NCBI GenBank assembly: GCA_030998225.1
Contig: JAPYXD010000745.1
Span: 248,001 to 312,000, forward strand
DNA from: Diplolepis rosae
Lineage: Eukaryota > Arthropoda > Insecta > Hymenoptera > Diplolepididae
Reading direction: 5' to 3'
DNA length: 64,000 nt
Below the pieces are notes generated by a model. It made no database searches and was not told the origin of the DNA. It was given only the letters and a program-made list of their open reading frames with translations. Positions 36,490 to 50,256 of the stretch are shown here, piece by piece (within the stretch, counting starts at the first letter, position 1; each line of letters starts with the position of its first letter). The position numbers and the translations under genes were made by a program.

Positions 36490-38930
36490 ATTTGAGCTAA
36501 GAGCTGAAAATTAAGATACCTAGTTGATATTATAAAGATGCCGTCATTTTGAAAATTATATTCAATAGTCCAGGTGCTTAAAAAACATCTTCCTCAGGGA
36601 ACTTAATCTAAGAACTGAAGTTAAGGACAGCTGGATTATATTTTAGAGATCCCGTCATTGTGAAAATTATATCTAGTAGTCCAGGTGCTTAAAAACCATC
36701 TGCCTCAGAGAACGTAAACTGAGAACTGAAAATTAAGATACCTAGTTGATATTATAGAGATCCCGTCATTTTGATAATTATATTTAGAAGTCAAGGTGCT
36801 TAAAAAACATCTTCCTCAGGGAATTTAAGCTGAGAACTAAAATTAAGGATACCTGGATTACAATTTGGAGATCCCGTCGTTTTGAAAATTATATCTAGTA
36901 GTGCAGGTGCTTAAAAACCATCTTCCTCAGGTAATTTGAGATAAGAGCTGAAAATTAAGATACCTAGTTGATATTATAAAGATCCCGTCATTTTGAAAAT
37001 TATATTCAGTAGTCCAGGTGCTTAAAAAACATCTTTCTCAGGAAATTTGAGCTAAGAGCTGAAAATTAAGATACCTAGTTGATATTATAGAGATCCCGTC
37101 ATTTTGAAAATTATATTTAGTAGTCAAGGTGCTTAAAAAACATCTTCCTCAGGGAACTTAAGCTAAGAACTGAAGCTAAGGACAGCTGGATTATATTTTA
37201 GAGATCCCGTCATTGTGAAAATTATATCTAGTAGTCCAGGTGCTTAAAAACAATCTGCCTCAGGGAACGTAATCTTAGAACTGAAAATTAAGATACCTAG
37301 TTGATATTATAGAGATCCCGTCATTTTGATAATTATATTTAGAAGTCAAGGTGCTTAAAAAACATCTTCCTCAGGGAATTTAAGCTGAGAACTAAAATTA
37401 AGGATACCTGGATTATATTTTAGAGATCCCGTCGTTTTGAAAATTATATCTAGTAGTGCAGGTGCTCAAAAACCATCTTCCTCAGGTAATTTGAGATAAG
37501 AGCTGAAAATTAAGATACCTAGTTGATATTATAAATATCCCGTCATTTTGAAAATTATATTCAATAGTCCAGGTGCTTAAAAAACATCTTCCTCAGGGAA
37601 TTTAATCTGAGAACTAAAATTAAGGATACCTGGATTATATTTTGGAGATCCCGTCGTTTTGAAAATTATATCTAGTAGTGCAGGTGCTTAAAAACCATCT
37701 TCCTCAGGAAATTTGAGCTAAGAGCTGAAAATTAAGATACCTAGTTGATATTATAAAGATGCCGTCATTTTGAAAATTATATTCAGTAGTCCAGGTGCTT
37801 AAAAAACATCTTCCTCAGGGAACTTAAGATAAGAACTGAAGTTAAGGACAACTGGATTATATTTTAGAGATCCCGTCATTGTGAAAATTATATCTAGTAG
37901 TCCAGGTGCTTAAAAACCATCTGCCTCAGAGAACGTAAACTGAGAACTGAAAATTAAGATACCTAGTTGATATTATAGAGATCCCGTCATTTTGATAATT
38001 ATATTTAGAAGTCAAGGTGCTTAAAAAACATCTTCCTCAGGGAATTTAAGCTGAGAACTAAAATTAAGGATACCTGGATTATATTTTAGAGATCCCGTCG
38101 TTTTGAAAATTATATCTAGTAGTGCAGGTGCTTAAAAACCATCTTCCTCAGGTAATTTGAGATAAGAGCTGAAAATTAAGATACCTAGTTGATATTATAA
38201 AGATCCCGTCATTTTGAAAATTATATTCAGTAGTCCAGGTGCTTAAAAAACATCTTTCTCAGGAAATTTGAGCTAAGAGCTGAAAATTAAGATACCTAGT
38301 TGATATTATAGAGATCCCGTCATTTTGAAAATTATATTTAGTAGTCAAGGTGCTTAAAAAACATCTTCCTCAGGGAACTTAAGCTAAGAACTGAAGCTAA
38401 GGACAGCTGGATTATATTTTAGAGATCCCGTCATTACGAAAATTATATCTAGTAGTCCAGGTGCTTAAAAACTATCTGCCTCAGGGAACGTAATCTTGGA
38501 ACTGAAAATTAAGATACCTAGTTGATATTATAGAGATCCCGTCATTTTGATAATTATATTTAGAAGTCAAGGTGCTTAAAAAACATCTTCCTCAGGGAAT
38601 TTAAGCTGAGAACTAAAATTAAGGATACCTGGATTATATTTTAGAGATCCCGTCGTTTGGAAAATTATATCTAGTAGTGCAGGTGCTCAAAAACCATCTT
38701 CCTCAGGTAATTTGAGATAAGAGCTGAAAATTAAGATACCTAGTTGATATTATAAAGATCCCGTCATTTTGAAAATTATATTCAGTAGTCCAGGTGCTTA
38801 AAAAACATCTTTCTCAGGAAATTTGAGCTAAGAGCTGAAAATTAAGATACCTAGTTGATATTATAGAGATCCCGTCATTTTGAAAATTATATTTAGTAGT
38901 CCAGGTGCTTAAAAACATCTTCCTCAGGGA
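36490..38930 (+). repeat. Two tandem 1,221-bp (11-mer) units without a cassette
   Basis: Markers repeat at exactly 1,221 bp: ATGCCGTC at 36,538 and 37,759, AACGTAAACTGAG at 36,711 and 37,932, and TGAAGCTAAGGACAGC at 37,171 and 38,392. The spacing is 11 x 111 with no loss, as expected because no 110-bp H monomer is inside. Edges are approximate. Confidence 0.75.
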
Positions 38931-39602
38931 ACTTAAGCTAAGAACTGAAGTTAAGGACAACTGGATTATATTTTAGAGATCCCGTCATTGTGAAAAGTAT
39001 ATCTAGTAGTCCAGGTGCTTAAAAACCATCTGCCTCAGGGAACGTAATCTGAGAGCTGAAAATTAAGATACCTAGTTGATATTATAGAGATCCCGTCATT
39101 TTGATAATTATATTTAGAAGTCAAGGTGCTTAAAAAACATCTTCCTCAGGGAATTTAAGCTGAGAACTAAAATTAAGGATACCTGGATTATATTTTAGAG
39201 ATCCCGTCGTTTTGAAAATTATATCTAGTAGTTCAGGTGCTTAAAAACCATCTTCCTCAGGAAATTTGAGCTAAGAGCTGAAAATTAAGATACCTAGTTG
39301 ATATTATAGAGATCCCGTCATTTTGAAAATTATATTCAGTAGTCCAGGTGCTTAAAAAACATCTTCCTCTGTGAACTTAAGCTGAGAACTGAAATTAAGG
39401 ATACCTGGATTATATTTTAGAGATCCCGTCATTGTGAAAATTATATCTAGTATTCCAGGTGCTTAAAAACCATCTTACTCAGAAAACTTTAGCTAAGAGC
39501 TGAGAATAAAGATACCTAGTTGATATTATAGAGATCCCGTCATTTTGAAAACCATATTTAGTAGTCCTGGTGCTTAAAAAACATCTTCCTCAGGGAACTT
39601 AA

Positions 39603-39713
39603 TCTAAGAACTTAAACTAAGGATACCTGGATTGTATTTTGGAGATCCCGTCATTTTGAAAATTATATTTAGAATTCCAAGTTCCTGAAATACATCTTCC
39701 AAAGGGAATTTAA
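39603..39713 (+). repeat. K monomer 4 (GAATTC at 39,672)
   Basis: Last K copy with GAATTCCAAG; later ones have GAATTCCATG. Confidence 0.88.
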
Positions 39714-40046
39714 GCTGAGAACTAAAATTAAGGATACCTGGATTATATTTTGGAGATCCCGTCGTTTTGAAAATTATATCTAGTAGTGCAGGTGCTTAAA
39801 AACCATCTTCCTCAGGAAATTTGAGCTAAGAGCTGAAAATTAAGATACCTAGTTGATATTATAGAGATCCCGTCATTTTGAAAATTATATTTAGTAGTCC
39901 AGGTGCTTAAAAAACATCTTCCTCAGGGAACTTAAGCTAAGAACTGAAGTTAAGGACAGCTGGATTATATTTTAGACATCACGTCATTTTCAAAATTATA
40001 TCTAGTAGTCCAGGTGCTTAAAAACCATCTTACTCAGGGATCTTAA

Positions 40047-40378
40047 GCTGAGAACTGAAATTAAGGATAGCTGGATTATATTTCAGACAGCACGTCATTT
40101 TGAAAATTATATCTAGTAGTCCAAGTGCCTAAAATACATCTTCCTCAGGAAGTTAAGCTGAGAACTGAAAATTAAGATACCTAGTACATATTTTTGAGAT
40201 CCCGTCATTTAAAAAATTATATTTAGTGTTCCAAGTGCCTAAAATACATCTTCCTCAGGGAAATTCAGCTGAGAACTGAAAATAAAGATACAGGGTACAT
40301 ATTTTAGAGATCCCGTCATTTTGAAAACTATAGTTAGTGGTCCAGGTGCTTAAAGAACATCTTCCTCAGGGAACTTAA
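40047..40378 (+). repeat. H-F-G cassette 18
   Basis: Carries the private GGGAAATTCAG end of F seen in cassette 17. The sequence up to about 40,630 follows cassette 17, then diverges where the C monomer switches from CATTGTG to CGTTTTG. Confidence 0.9.
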
Positions 40379-41429
40379 TCTGAGAACTGAAATTAAGGAT
40401 ACCTGGATTATATTTTAGAGATCCCGTCATTTTGAAAATTATATCTAGTAGTGCAGGTGCTTAAAAACCATCATCCTCAGGAAATTTGAGCTAAGAGCTG
40501 AAAATTAAGATACCTAGTTGATATTATAGAGATCCCGTCATTTTGAAAATTATATTTAGTAGTCCAGGTGCTTAAAAAACATCTTCCTCAGGGAACTTAA
40601 GCTGAGAACTGAAGTTAAGGACAACTGGATTATATTTTAGAGATCCCGTCGTTTTGAAAATTATATCTAGTAGTGCAGGTGCTTAAAAACCATCTTCCTC
40701 AGGAAATTTGAGCTAAGAGCTGAAAATTAAGATACCTAGTTGATATTATAAAGATCCCGTCATTTTGAAAATTATATTCAGTAGTCCAGGTGCTTAAAAA
40801 ACATCTTCCTCAGGGAACTTAAGCTAAGAACTGAAGTTAAGGACAACTGGATTATATTTTAGAGATCCCGTCATTGTGAAAATTATATCTAGTAGTCCAG
40901 GTGCTTAAAAACTATCTGCCTCAGGGAACGTAATCTGAGAACTGAAAATTAAGATACCTAGTTGATATTATAGAGATCCCGTCATTTTGATAATTATATT
41001 TAGAAGTCAAGGTGCTTAAAAAACATCTTCCTCAGGGAATTTAAGCTGAGAACTAAAATTAAGGATACCTGGATTATATTATGAAGATCCCGTCGTTTTG
41101 AAAATTATATCTAGTAGTGCAGGTGCTTAAAAACCATCTTCCTCAGGTAATTTGAGATAAGAGCTGAAAATTAAGATACCTAGTTGATATTATAAAGATC
41201 CCGTCATTTTGAAAATTATATTCAGTAGTCCAGGTGCTTAAAAAACATCTTCCTCAGGGAACTTAAGCTAAGAACTGAAGTTAAGGACAGATGGATTATA
41301 GTTTAGAGATCCCGTCATTGTGAAAATTATATCTAGTAGTCCCGGTGCTTAAAAACTATCTGCCTCAGGGAAAGTAATCTGAGAACTGAAAATTAAGATA
41401 CCTAGATGATATTATAGAGATCCCGTCAT

Positions 41430-41700
41430 TTTGAAAATTATATTTAGAAGTCAAGGTGCTTTAAAAACATCTTCCTCAGGGAATTTAAGCTGAGAACTAA
41501 ATTTAAAGATACCTGGATTATATTTTAGAGATCCCGTCGTTTTGAAATTTATATCTAGTAGTTCAGGTGCTTAAAAACCATCTTACTCAGGAAATTTGAG
41601 AAAAGAGCTGAAAATTAAGATAACTCGATGATATTGTAAATATCCCGTCATTTTGAAAATTATATTCAATAGTCCAGGTGCTTAAAAAACATCTTTCTCA
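41430..41700 (+). other. Degenerate monomer patch
   Basis: Two to three consecutive monomers have scattered private changes: GAACTAAATTTAAAGATAC, TTTTGAAATTTATATC, GAGAAAAGAGCTG, and AAGATAACTCGATGATATTG followed by TAAATATCC. A partly matching set (AAATTTAAAGATACC, TAAATATCC) lies at about 46,700-46,870. The CTCGATG piece is unique in what I read. Confidence 0.55.
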
Positions 41701-42821
41701 GGGAATTTAATCTGAGAACTAAAATTAAGGATACCTGTATTATATTTTGGAGATCCCGTCGTTTTTGAAAATTATATCTAGTAGTGCAGGTGCTTAAAAA
41801 CCATCTTCCTCAGGAAATTTGAGCTAAGAGCTGAAAATTAAGATACCTAGTTGATATTATAAAGATCCCGTCATTTTGAAAATTATATTCAGTAGTCCAG
41901 GTGCTTAAAAAACATCTTCCTCAGGGAACTTAAGCTAAGAACTGAAGTTAAGGACAACTGGATTATATTTCAGAGATCCCGTCATTGTGAAAATTATATC
42001 TAGTAGTCCAGGTGCTCAAAAACCATCTGCCTCAGAGAACGTAAACTGAGAACTGAAAATTAAGATACCTAGTTGATATTATAGAGATCCCGTCATTTTG
42101 ATAATTATATTTAGAAGTCAAGGTGCTTAAAAAACATCTTCCTCAGGGAATTTAAGCTGAGAACTAAAATTAAGGATACCTGGATTATATTTTAGAGATC
42201 CCGTCGTTTTGAAAATTATATCTAGTAGTGCAGGTGCTTAAAAACCATCTTCCTCAGGTAATTTGAGATAAGAGCTGAAAATTAAGATACCTAGTTGATA
42301 TTATAAAGATCCCGTCATTTTGAAAATTATATTCAGTAGTCCAGGTGCTTAAAAAACATAATTCTCAGGAAATTTTAGCTAAGAGCTGAAAATTAAGATA
42401 CCTAGTTGATATTATAGAGATCCCGTCATTTTGAAAATTATATTTAGTAGTCAAGGTGCTTAAAAAACATCTTCCTCAGGGAACTTAAGCTAAGAAATGA
42501 AGCTAAGGACAGCTGGATTATATTTTAGAGATCCCGTCATTGTGAAAATTATATCTAGTAGTCCAGGTGCTTAAAAACTATCTGCCTCAGGGAACGTAAT
42601 CTTGGAACTGAAAATTAAGATACCTAGTTGATATTATAGAGATCCCGTCATTTTAATAATTAGATTTAGAAGTCAAGGTGCTTAAAAAACATCTTCCTCA
42701 GGGAATTTAAGCTGAGAACTAAAATTAAGTATACCTGGATTTTATTTTAGAGATCCCGTCGTTTTGAAAATTATATCTAGTAGCGCAGGTGCTTAAAAAA
42801 CATCTTACTCAGGGATCTTAA

Positions 42822-43153
42822 GCTGAGAACTGAAGTTAAGGATAGCTGGATTATATTTTAGACATCACGTCATTTTGAAAATTATATCTAGTAGTCCAAG
42901 TGCCAAAAATACCTCTTCCTCAGGAAGTTAAGCTGAGAACTGAAAATTAAGATACCTAGTACATATTTTAGAGATCCCGTCATTTAAAAAATTATATTTA
43001 GTGTTCCAAGTGCCTAAAATACATCTTCCTCATGGAACTTCAGCTGAGAACTGAAAATAAAGATACAGGGTACATATTTTAGAGATCCCGTCATTTTGAA
43101 AACTATAGTTAGTGGTCCAGGTGCTTAAAGAACATATTCCTCAAGGAACTTAA
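42822..43153 (+). repeat. H-F-G cassette 19
   Basis: H starts GAAGTTAAGGATAGC, a mix of C and H. F ends CATGGAACTTCAG. G ends AAAGAACATATTCCTCAAGGAAC, a private tail shared with cassettes 20 and 21. Confidence 0.9.
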
Positions 43154-44929
43154 TCTGAGAAATGAAATTAAGGATACCTGGATTATATTTTAGAGATCCC
43201 GTCATTTTGAAGATTATATCTAGTAGTGCAGGTGCTTAAAAACCATCATCCTCAGGAAATTTGAGCTAAGAGCTGAAAATTAAGATACCTAGTTGATATT
43301 ATAAAGATCCCGTCATTTTCAAAATTATATCTAGTAGTCCAGGTGCTTAAAAACCATCTTCCTCAGGGAACTTAAGCTAAGAACTGAAGTTAAGGACAAC
43401 TGGATTATATTTTAGAGATCCCGTCATTGTGAAAAGTATATCTAGTAGTCCAGGTGCTTAAAAACCATCTGTCTCAGAGAACGTTATCTGAGAACAGAAA
43501 TTTAAGATACCTAGTTGATATTATAGAGATCCCGTCATTTTGATAATTATATTTAGAAGTCAAGGTGCTTAAAAAACATCTTCCTCAGGGAATTTAAGCT
43601 GAGAACTAAAATTAAGGATACCTGGATTATATTTTAGAGATCCCGTCGTTTTGAAAATTATATCTAGTAGTTCAGGTGCTTAAAAACCATCTTCCTCAGG
43701 AAATTTGAGCTAAGAGCTGAAAATTAAGATACCTAGTTGATATTATAGAGATCCCGTCATTTAGAAAATTATATTCAATAGTCCAGGTGCTTAAAAAACA
43801 TCTTTCTCAGGGAATTTAATCTGAGAACTAAAATTAAGGATACCTGTATTATATTTTGGAGATCCCGTCGTTTTTAAAATTATATCTAGTAGTGCAGGTG
43901 CTTAAAAACCATCTTCCTCAGGAAATTTGAGCTAAGAGCTGAAAATTAAGATACCTAGTTGATATTATAAAGATCCCGTCATTTTGAAAATTATATTCAG
44001 TAGTCCAGGTGCTTAAAAAACATCTTCCTCAGGGAACTTAATCTGAGAACTGAAGTTAAGGACAACTGGATTATATTTCAGAGATCCCGTCATTGTGAAA
44101 ATTATATCTAGTAGTCCAGGTGCTCAAAAACCATCTGCCTCAGAGAACGTAAACTGAGAACTGAAAATTAAGATACCTAGTTGATATTATAGAGATCCCG
44201 TCATTTTGATAATTATATTTAGAAGTCAAGGTGCTTAAAAACATCTTCCTCAGGGAATTTAAGCTGAGAACTAAAATTAAGGATACCTGGATTATATTTT
44301 AGAGATCCCGTCGTTTTTGAAAATTATATCTAGTAGTGCAGGTGCTTAAAAACCATCTTCCTCAGGTAATTTGAGATAAGAGCTGAAAATTAAGATACCT
44401 AGTTGATATTATAAAGATCCCGTCATTTTGAAAATTATATTCAGTAGTCCAGGTGCTTAAAAAACATCTTTCTCAGGAAATTTGAGCTAAGAGCTGAAAA
44501 TTAAGATACCTAGTTGATATTATAGAGATCCCGTCATTTTAAAAATTATATTTAGTAGTCCAGGTGCTTAAAAAACATCTTCCTCAGGGAACTTAAGCTA
44601 AGAACTGAAGTTAAGGACAGCTGGATTATATTTTAGAGATCCCGTCATTGCGAAAATTATATCTAGTAGTCCAGGTGCTTAAAAACTATCTGCCTCAGGG
44701 AACGTAATCTTGGAACTGAAAATTAAGATACCTAGTTGATATTATAGAGATCCCGTCATTTTGATAATTATATTTAGAAGTCAAGGTGCTTAAAAAACAT
44801 CTTCCTCAGGGAATTTAAGCTGAGAACTAAAATTAAGGATACCTGGATTATATTTTGGAGATCCCGTCGTTTTGAAAATTATATCTAGTAGTGCAGGTGC
44901 TTACAAACCATCTTACTAAGGGATCTTAA

Positions 44930-45261
44930 GCTGAGAACTGAAATTAAGGATAGCTGGATTATATTTTAGACATCACGTCATTTTGAAAATTATATCTAGT
45001 AGTCCAAGTGCCTAAAATACTTCTTCCTCAGGAAGTTAAGCTGAGAACTGAAAATTAAGATACCTAGTACATATTTTAGAGATCCCGTCATTTAAAAAAT
45101 TATATTTAGTGTTCCAAGTGCCTAAAATACATCTTCCTCAGGGAACTTCAGCTGAGAACTGAAAATAAAGATACAGGGTACATATTTTAGAGATCCCGTC
45201 ATTTTGAAAACTATAGTTAGTGGTCCAAGTGCTTAAAGAACATATTCCTCAAGGAACTTAA
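44930..45261 (+). repeat. H-F-G cassette 20
   Basis: H has TAAAATACTTC; G has GTCCAAGTGCTTAAAG and the CATATTCCTCAAGG tail. Preceded by a monomer with GCTTACAAACC and CTTACTAAGGG. Confidence 0.9.
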
Positions 45262-46939
45262 TCTGAGAACTGAAATTAAGGATACCTGGATTATATTTTA
45301 GAGATCCCGTCATTTTGAAAATTATATCTAGTAGTGCAGGTGCTTAAAAACCATCATCCTCAGGAAATTTGAGCTAAGAGCTGAAAATTAAGATACCTAG
45401 TTGATATTATAAAGATACCGTCATTTTCAAAATTATATCTAGTAGTCCAGGTGCTTAAAAACCATCTTCCTCAGGGAACTTAAGCTAAGAACTGAAGTTA
45501 AGGAAAACTGGATTATATTTTAGAGATCCCGTCATTGTGAAAATTATATCTAGTAGTCCAGGTGCTTAATAACCATCTGCCTCAGAGAACGTTATCTGAG
45601 AACAGAAAATTAAGATACCTAGTTGATATTATAGAGATCCCGTCATTTTGATAATTATATTTTGAAGTCAAGGTGCTTAAAAAACATCTTCCTCAGGGAA
45701 TTTAAGCTGAGAACTAAAATTAAGGATACCTGGATTATATTTTAGAGATCCCGTCGTTTTGAAAATTATATCTAGTAGTGCATGTGCTTAAAAACCATCT
45801 TCCTCATGAAATTTGAGATAAGAGCTGAAAATTAAGATACCTAGTTGATATTATAAAGATCCCGTCATTTTGAAAATTATATTCAGTAGTCCAGGTGCTT
45901 AAAAAACATCTTTCTCAGGAAATTTGAGCTAAGAGCTGAAAATTAAGATACCTAGTTGATATTATAGAGATCCCGTCATTTTGAAAATTATATTTAGTAG
46001 TCCAGGTGCTTAAAAAACATCTTCCTCAGGGAACTTAAGCTAAGAACTGAAGTTAAGGACAGCTGGATTATATTTTAGAGATCCCGTCATTGTGAAAATT
46101 ATATCTAGTATTCCAGGTGCTTAAAAACTATCTGCCTCAGGGAACGTAATCTGAGAACTGAAAATTAAGATACCTAGTTGATATTATAGAGATCCCGTCA
46201 TTTTGATAATTATATTTAGAAGTCAAGGTGCTTAAAAAACATCTTCCTCAGGGAATTTAAGCTGAGAACTAAAATTAAGGATACCTGGATTATATTTTAG
46301 AGATCCCGTCGTTTTGAAAATTATATCTAGTAGTGCAGGTGCTTAAAAACCATCTTCCTCAGGTAATTTGAGATAAGAGCTGAAAATTAAGATACCTAGT
46401 TGATATTATAAAGATCCCGTCATTTTGAAAATTATATTCAGTAGTCCAGGTGCTTAAAAAACATCTTCCTCAGGGAACTTAAGCTAAGAACTGAAGTTAA
46501 GGACAACTGGATTATATTTTAGAGATCCCGTCATTGTGAAAATTATATCTAGTAGTCCCGGTGCTTAAAAACTATCTGCCTCAGGGAACGTAATCTGAGA
46601 ACTGAAAATTAAGATACCTAGTTGATATTATAGAGATCCCGTCATTTTGATAATTATATTTAGTAGTCAAGGTGCTTTAAAAACATCTTCCTCAGGGAAT
46701 TTAAGCTGAGAACTAAATTTAAAGATACCTGGATTATATTTTAGAGATCCCGTCGTTTTGAAAATTATATCTAGTAGTTCAGGTGCTTAAAAACCATCTT
46801 CCTCAGGAAATTTGAGCTAAGAGCTGAAAATTAAGATACCTAGTTGATATTATAAATATCCCGTCATTTTAGAAAATGATATTCAGTAGTCCAGGTGCTT
46901 AAAAAACATCTTCCTCAGGGAATTTATTCTAAGAACTAA

Positions 46940-47260
46940 ATTTAAGGATACCTGGATTATATTTTGGAGATCCCGTCGTTTTGAAAATTATATCTAGTAG
47001 TGCAGGTGCTTAAAAACCATCTTCCTCAGGAAATTTGAGCTAAGAGCTGAAAATTAAGATACCTAGTTGATATTATAAAGATGCCGTCATTTTGAAAATT
47101 ATATTCAGTAGTCCAGGTGCTTAAAAAACATCTTCCTCAGGGAACTTAAGATAAGAACTGAAGTTAAGGACAACTGGATTATATTTTAGAGATCCCGTCA
47201 TTGTGAAAATTATATCTAGTAGTCCAGGTGCTTAAAAACCATCTGCCTCAGAGAACGTAA
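46940..47260 (+). other. Segment matching 37.6-37.9 kb at a 9,322-bp offset
   Basis: ATGCCGTCATTTTG at 47,081 and AACTTAAGATAAGAACTG at 47,143 match 37,759 and 37,821. The AAGATAAGAACTG form is rare, and the same order of monomers surrounds it at both sites. Confidence 0.7.
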
Positions 47261-48037
47261 ACTGAGAACTGAAAATTAAGATACCTAGTTGATATTATAG
47301 AGATCCCGTCATTTTGATAATTATATTTAGAAGTCAAGGTGCTTAAAAAACATCTTCCTCAGGGAATTTAAGCTGAGAACTAAAATTAAGGATACCTGGA
47401 TTATATTTTAGAGATCCCGTCGTTTTGAAAATTATATCTAGTATTGCAGGTGCTTAAAAACCATCTTCCTCAGGTAATTTGAGATAAGAGCTGAAAATTA
47501 AGATACCTAGTTGATATTATAAAGATCCCGTCATTTTGAAAATTATATTCAGTAGTCCAGGTGCTTAAAAAACATCTTTCTCAGGAAATTCGAGCTAAGA
47601 ACTGAAAATTAAGATACCTAGTTGATATTATAGAGATCCCGTCATTTTAAAAATTATATTTAGTAGTCCAGGTGCTTAAAAAACATCTTCCTCAGGGAAC
47701 TTAAGCTGAGAACTGATGTTAAGGACAACTGGATTATATTTTAGAGATCCCGTCGTTTTGAAAATTATATCTAGTAGTGCAGGAGCTTAAAAACTATCTG
47801 CCTCAGGGAACGTAATCTTGGAACTGAAACTTAAGATACCTAGTTGATATTATAGAGATCCCGTCATTTTGATAATTATATTTAGAAGTCAAGGTGCTTA
47901 AAAAACATCTTCCTCAGGGAATTTAAGCTGAGAACTAAAATTAAGGATACCTGGATTATATTTTAGAGATCCCGTCGTTTTGAAAATTATATCTAGTAGT
48001 TCAGGTGCTTAAAAACCATCTTACTCAGGGATCTTAA

Positions 48038-48369
48038 GCTGAGAACTGAAATTAAGGATAGCTGGATTATATTTTAGACATCACGTCATTTTGAAAATTA
48101 TATCTAGTAGTCCAAGTGCCTAAAATACATCTTCCTCAGGGAGTTAAGCTGAGAACTGAAAATTAAGATACCTAGTACATATTTTAGAGATCCCGTCATT
48201 CAAAAAATTATATTTAGTGTTCCAAGTGCCTAAAATACATCTTCCTCAGGGAACTTCAGCTGAGAACTGAAAATAAGGATACAGGGTACATATTTTAGAG
48301 ATCCCGTCATTTTGAAAACTATAGTTAGTGGTCCAGGTGCTTAAAGAACATATTCCTCAAGGAACTTAA
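48038..48369 (+). repeat. H-F-G cassette 21
   Basis: F has CATTCAAAAAATT and G has AAATAAGGATACAGGG. The AAAGAACATATTCCTCAAGG tail groups it with cassettes 19 and 20. Confidence 0.9.
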
Positions 48370-49590
48370 TCTGAGAACTGAAATTAAGGATACCTGGATT
48401 ATATTTTAGAGATCCCGTCATTTTGAAAATTATATCTAGTAGTGCAGGTGCTTAAAAACCATCATCCTCAGGAAATTTGAGCTAAGAGCTGAAAATTAAG
48501 ATACCTAGTTGATATTATAAAGATCCCGTCATTTTGAAAATTATATCTAGTAGTCCAGGTGCTTAAAAACCATCTTCCTCAGGGAACTTAAGCTAAGAAC
48601 TGAAGTTAAGGACAGCTGGATTATATTTTAGAGATCCCGTCATTGTGAAAATTATATCTAGTAGTCCAGGTGCTTTAAAACCATCTGCCTCAGAGAACGT
48701 TATCTGAGAACAGAAAATTAAGATACCTAGTTGATATTATAGAGATCCCGTCATTTTGATAATTATATTTTGAAGTCAAGGTGCTTAAAAAACATCTTCC
48801 TCAGGGAATTTAAGCTGAGAACTAAAATTAAGGATACCTGGATTATATTTTAGAGATCCCGTCGTTTTGAAAATTATATCTAGTAGTGCAGGTGCTTAAA
48901 AACCATCTTCCTCAGGAAATTTGAGATAAGAGCTGAAAATTAAGATACCTAGTTGATATTATAAAGATCCCGTCATTTTGAAAATTATATTCAGTAGTCC
49001 AGGTGCTTAAAAAACATCTTTCTCAGGAAATTTGAGCTAAGAGCTGAAAATTAAGATACCTAGTTGATATTATAGAGATCCCGTCATTTTGAAAATTATA
49101 TTTAGTAGTCCAGGTGCTTAAAAAACATCTTCCTCAGGGAACTTAAGCTAAGAACTGAAGTTAAGGACAACTGGATTATATTTTAGAGATCCCGTCATTG
49201 TGAAAAGTATATCTAGTAGTCCAGGTGCTTAAAAACCATCTGCCTCAGGGAACGTAATCTGAGAGCTGAAAATTAAGATACCTAGTTGATATTATAGAGA
49301 TCCCGTCATTTTGATAATTATATTTAGAAGTCAAGGTGCTTAAAAAACATCTTCCTCAGGGAATTTAAGCTGAGAACTAAAATTAAGGATACCTGGATTT
49401 TATTTTAGAGATCCCGTCGTTTTGAAAATTATATCTAGTAGTTCAGGTGCTTAAAAACCATCTTCCTCAGGAAATTTGAGCTAAGAGCTGAAAATTAAGA
49501 TACCTAGTTGATATTATAGAGATCCCGTCATTTTGAAAACCATATTTAGTAGTCCTGGTGCTTAAAAAACATCTTCCTCAGGTAACTTTA

Positions 49591-49701
49591 TCTAAGAACT
49601 TAAACTAAGGATACCTGGATTATATTTTAGAGATCCCGTCATTTTGAAAATTATATTTAGAATTCCATGTTCCTGAAATACATCTTCCAAAGGGAATTTA
49701 A
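49591..49701 (+). repeat. K monomer 5 (GAATTC at 49,660)
   Basis: First copy with GAATTCCATG. It has GATTATATTTTAG rather than the GATTGTATTTTAG of later copies. Confidence 0.88.
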
Positions 49702-50256
49702 GCTGAGAACTAAAATTAAGGATACCTGGATTATATTTTGGAGATCCCGTCGTTTTGAAAATTATATCTAGTAGTGCAGGTGCTTAAAAACCATCTTCCT
49801 CAGGAAATTTGAGCTAAGAGCTGAAAATTAAGATACCTAGTTGATATTATAAAGATCCCGTCATTTTGAAAATTATATTCAGTAGTGCAGGTGCTTAAAA
49901 AACATATTCCTCAGGGAACTTAAGCTGAGAACTAAAATTAAGGATACCTGGATTATATTTTGGAGATCCCGTCGTTTTGAAAATTATATCTAGTAGTGCA
50001 GGTGCTTACAAACCAACTTCCACAGGAAATTTTAGCTAAGAGCTGAAAATTAAGATACGTAGTTGATATAATAAAGATACCGTCATTTTGAAAATTATAT
50101 TCAGTAGTCCAGGTGCTTAAAAAACATCTTTCTCAGGGAACTTAAGCTGAGAACTGAAATTAAGGATAGCTGGATTATATTTTAGACATCACGTCATTTT
50201 CAAAATTATATCTAGTAGTCCAGGTGCTTAAAAACCATCTTACTCAGGGATCTTAA

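Larger units (their letters stand above)
38652..40520 (+). repeat. Right copy of the 7.1-kb-displaced duplicate
   Basis: Carries GTCGTTTGG at 38,652, CTTCCTCTGTGAAC near 39,363, K copy 4 and cassette 18, each about 7,100 bp after the left copy. Near 39,863-39,960 the monomer types differ from the left copy (TATAGAGATC/TTTAGTAG for TATAAAGATC/TTCAGTAG), then similarity resumes. A converted patch is likely. Confidence 0.78.
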
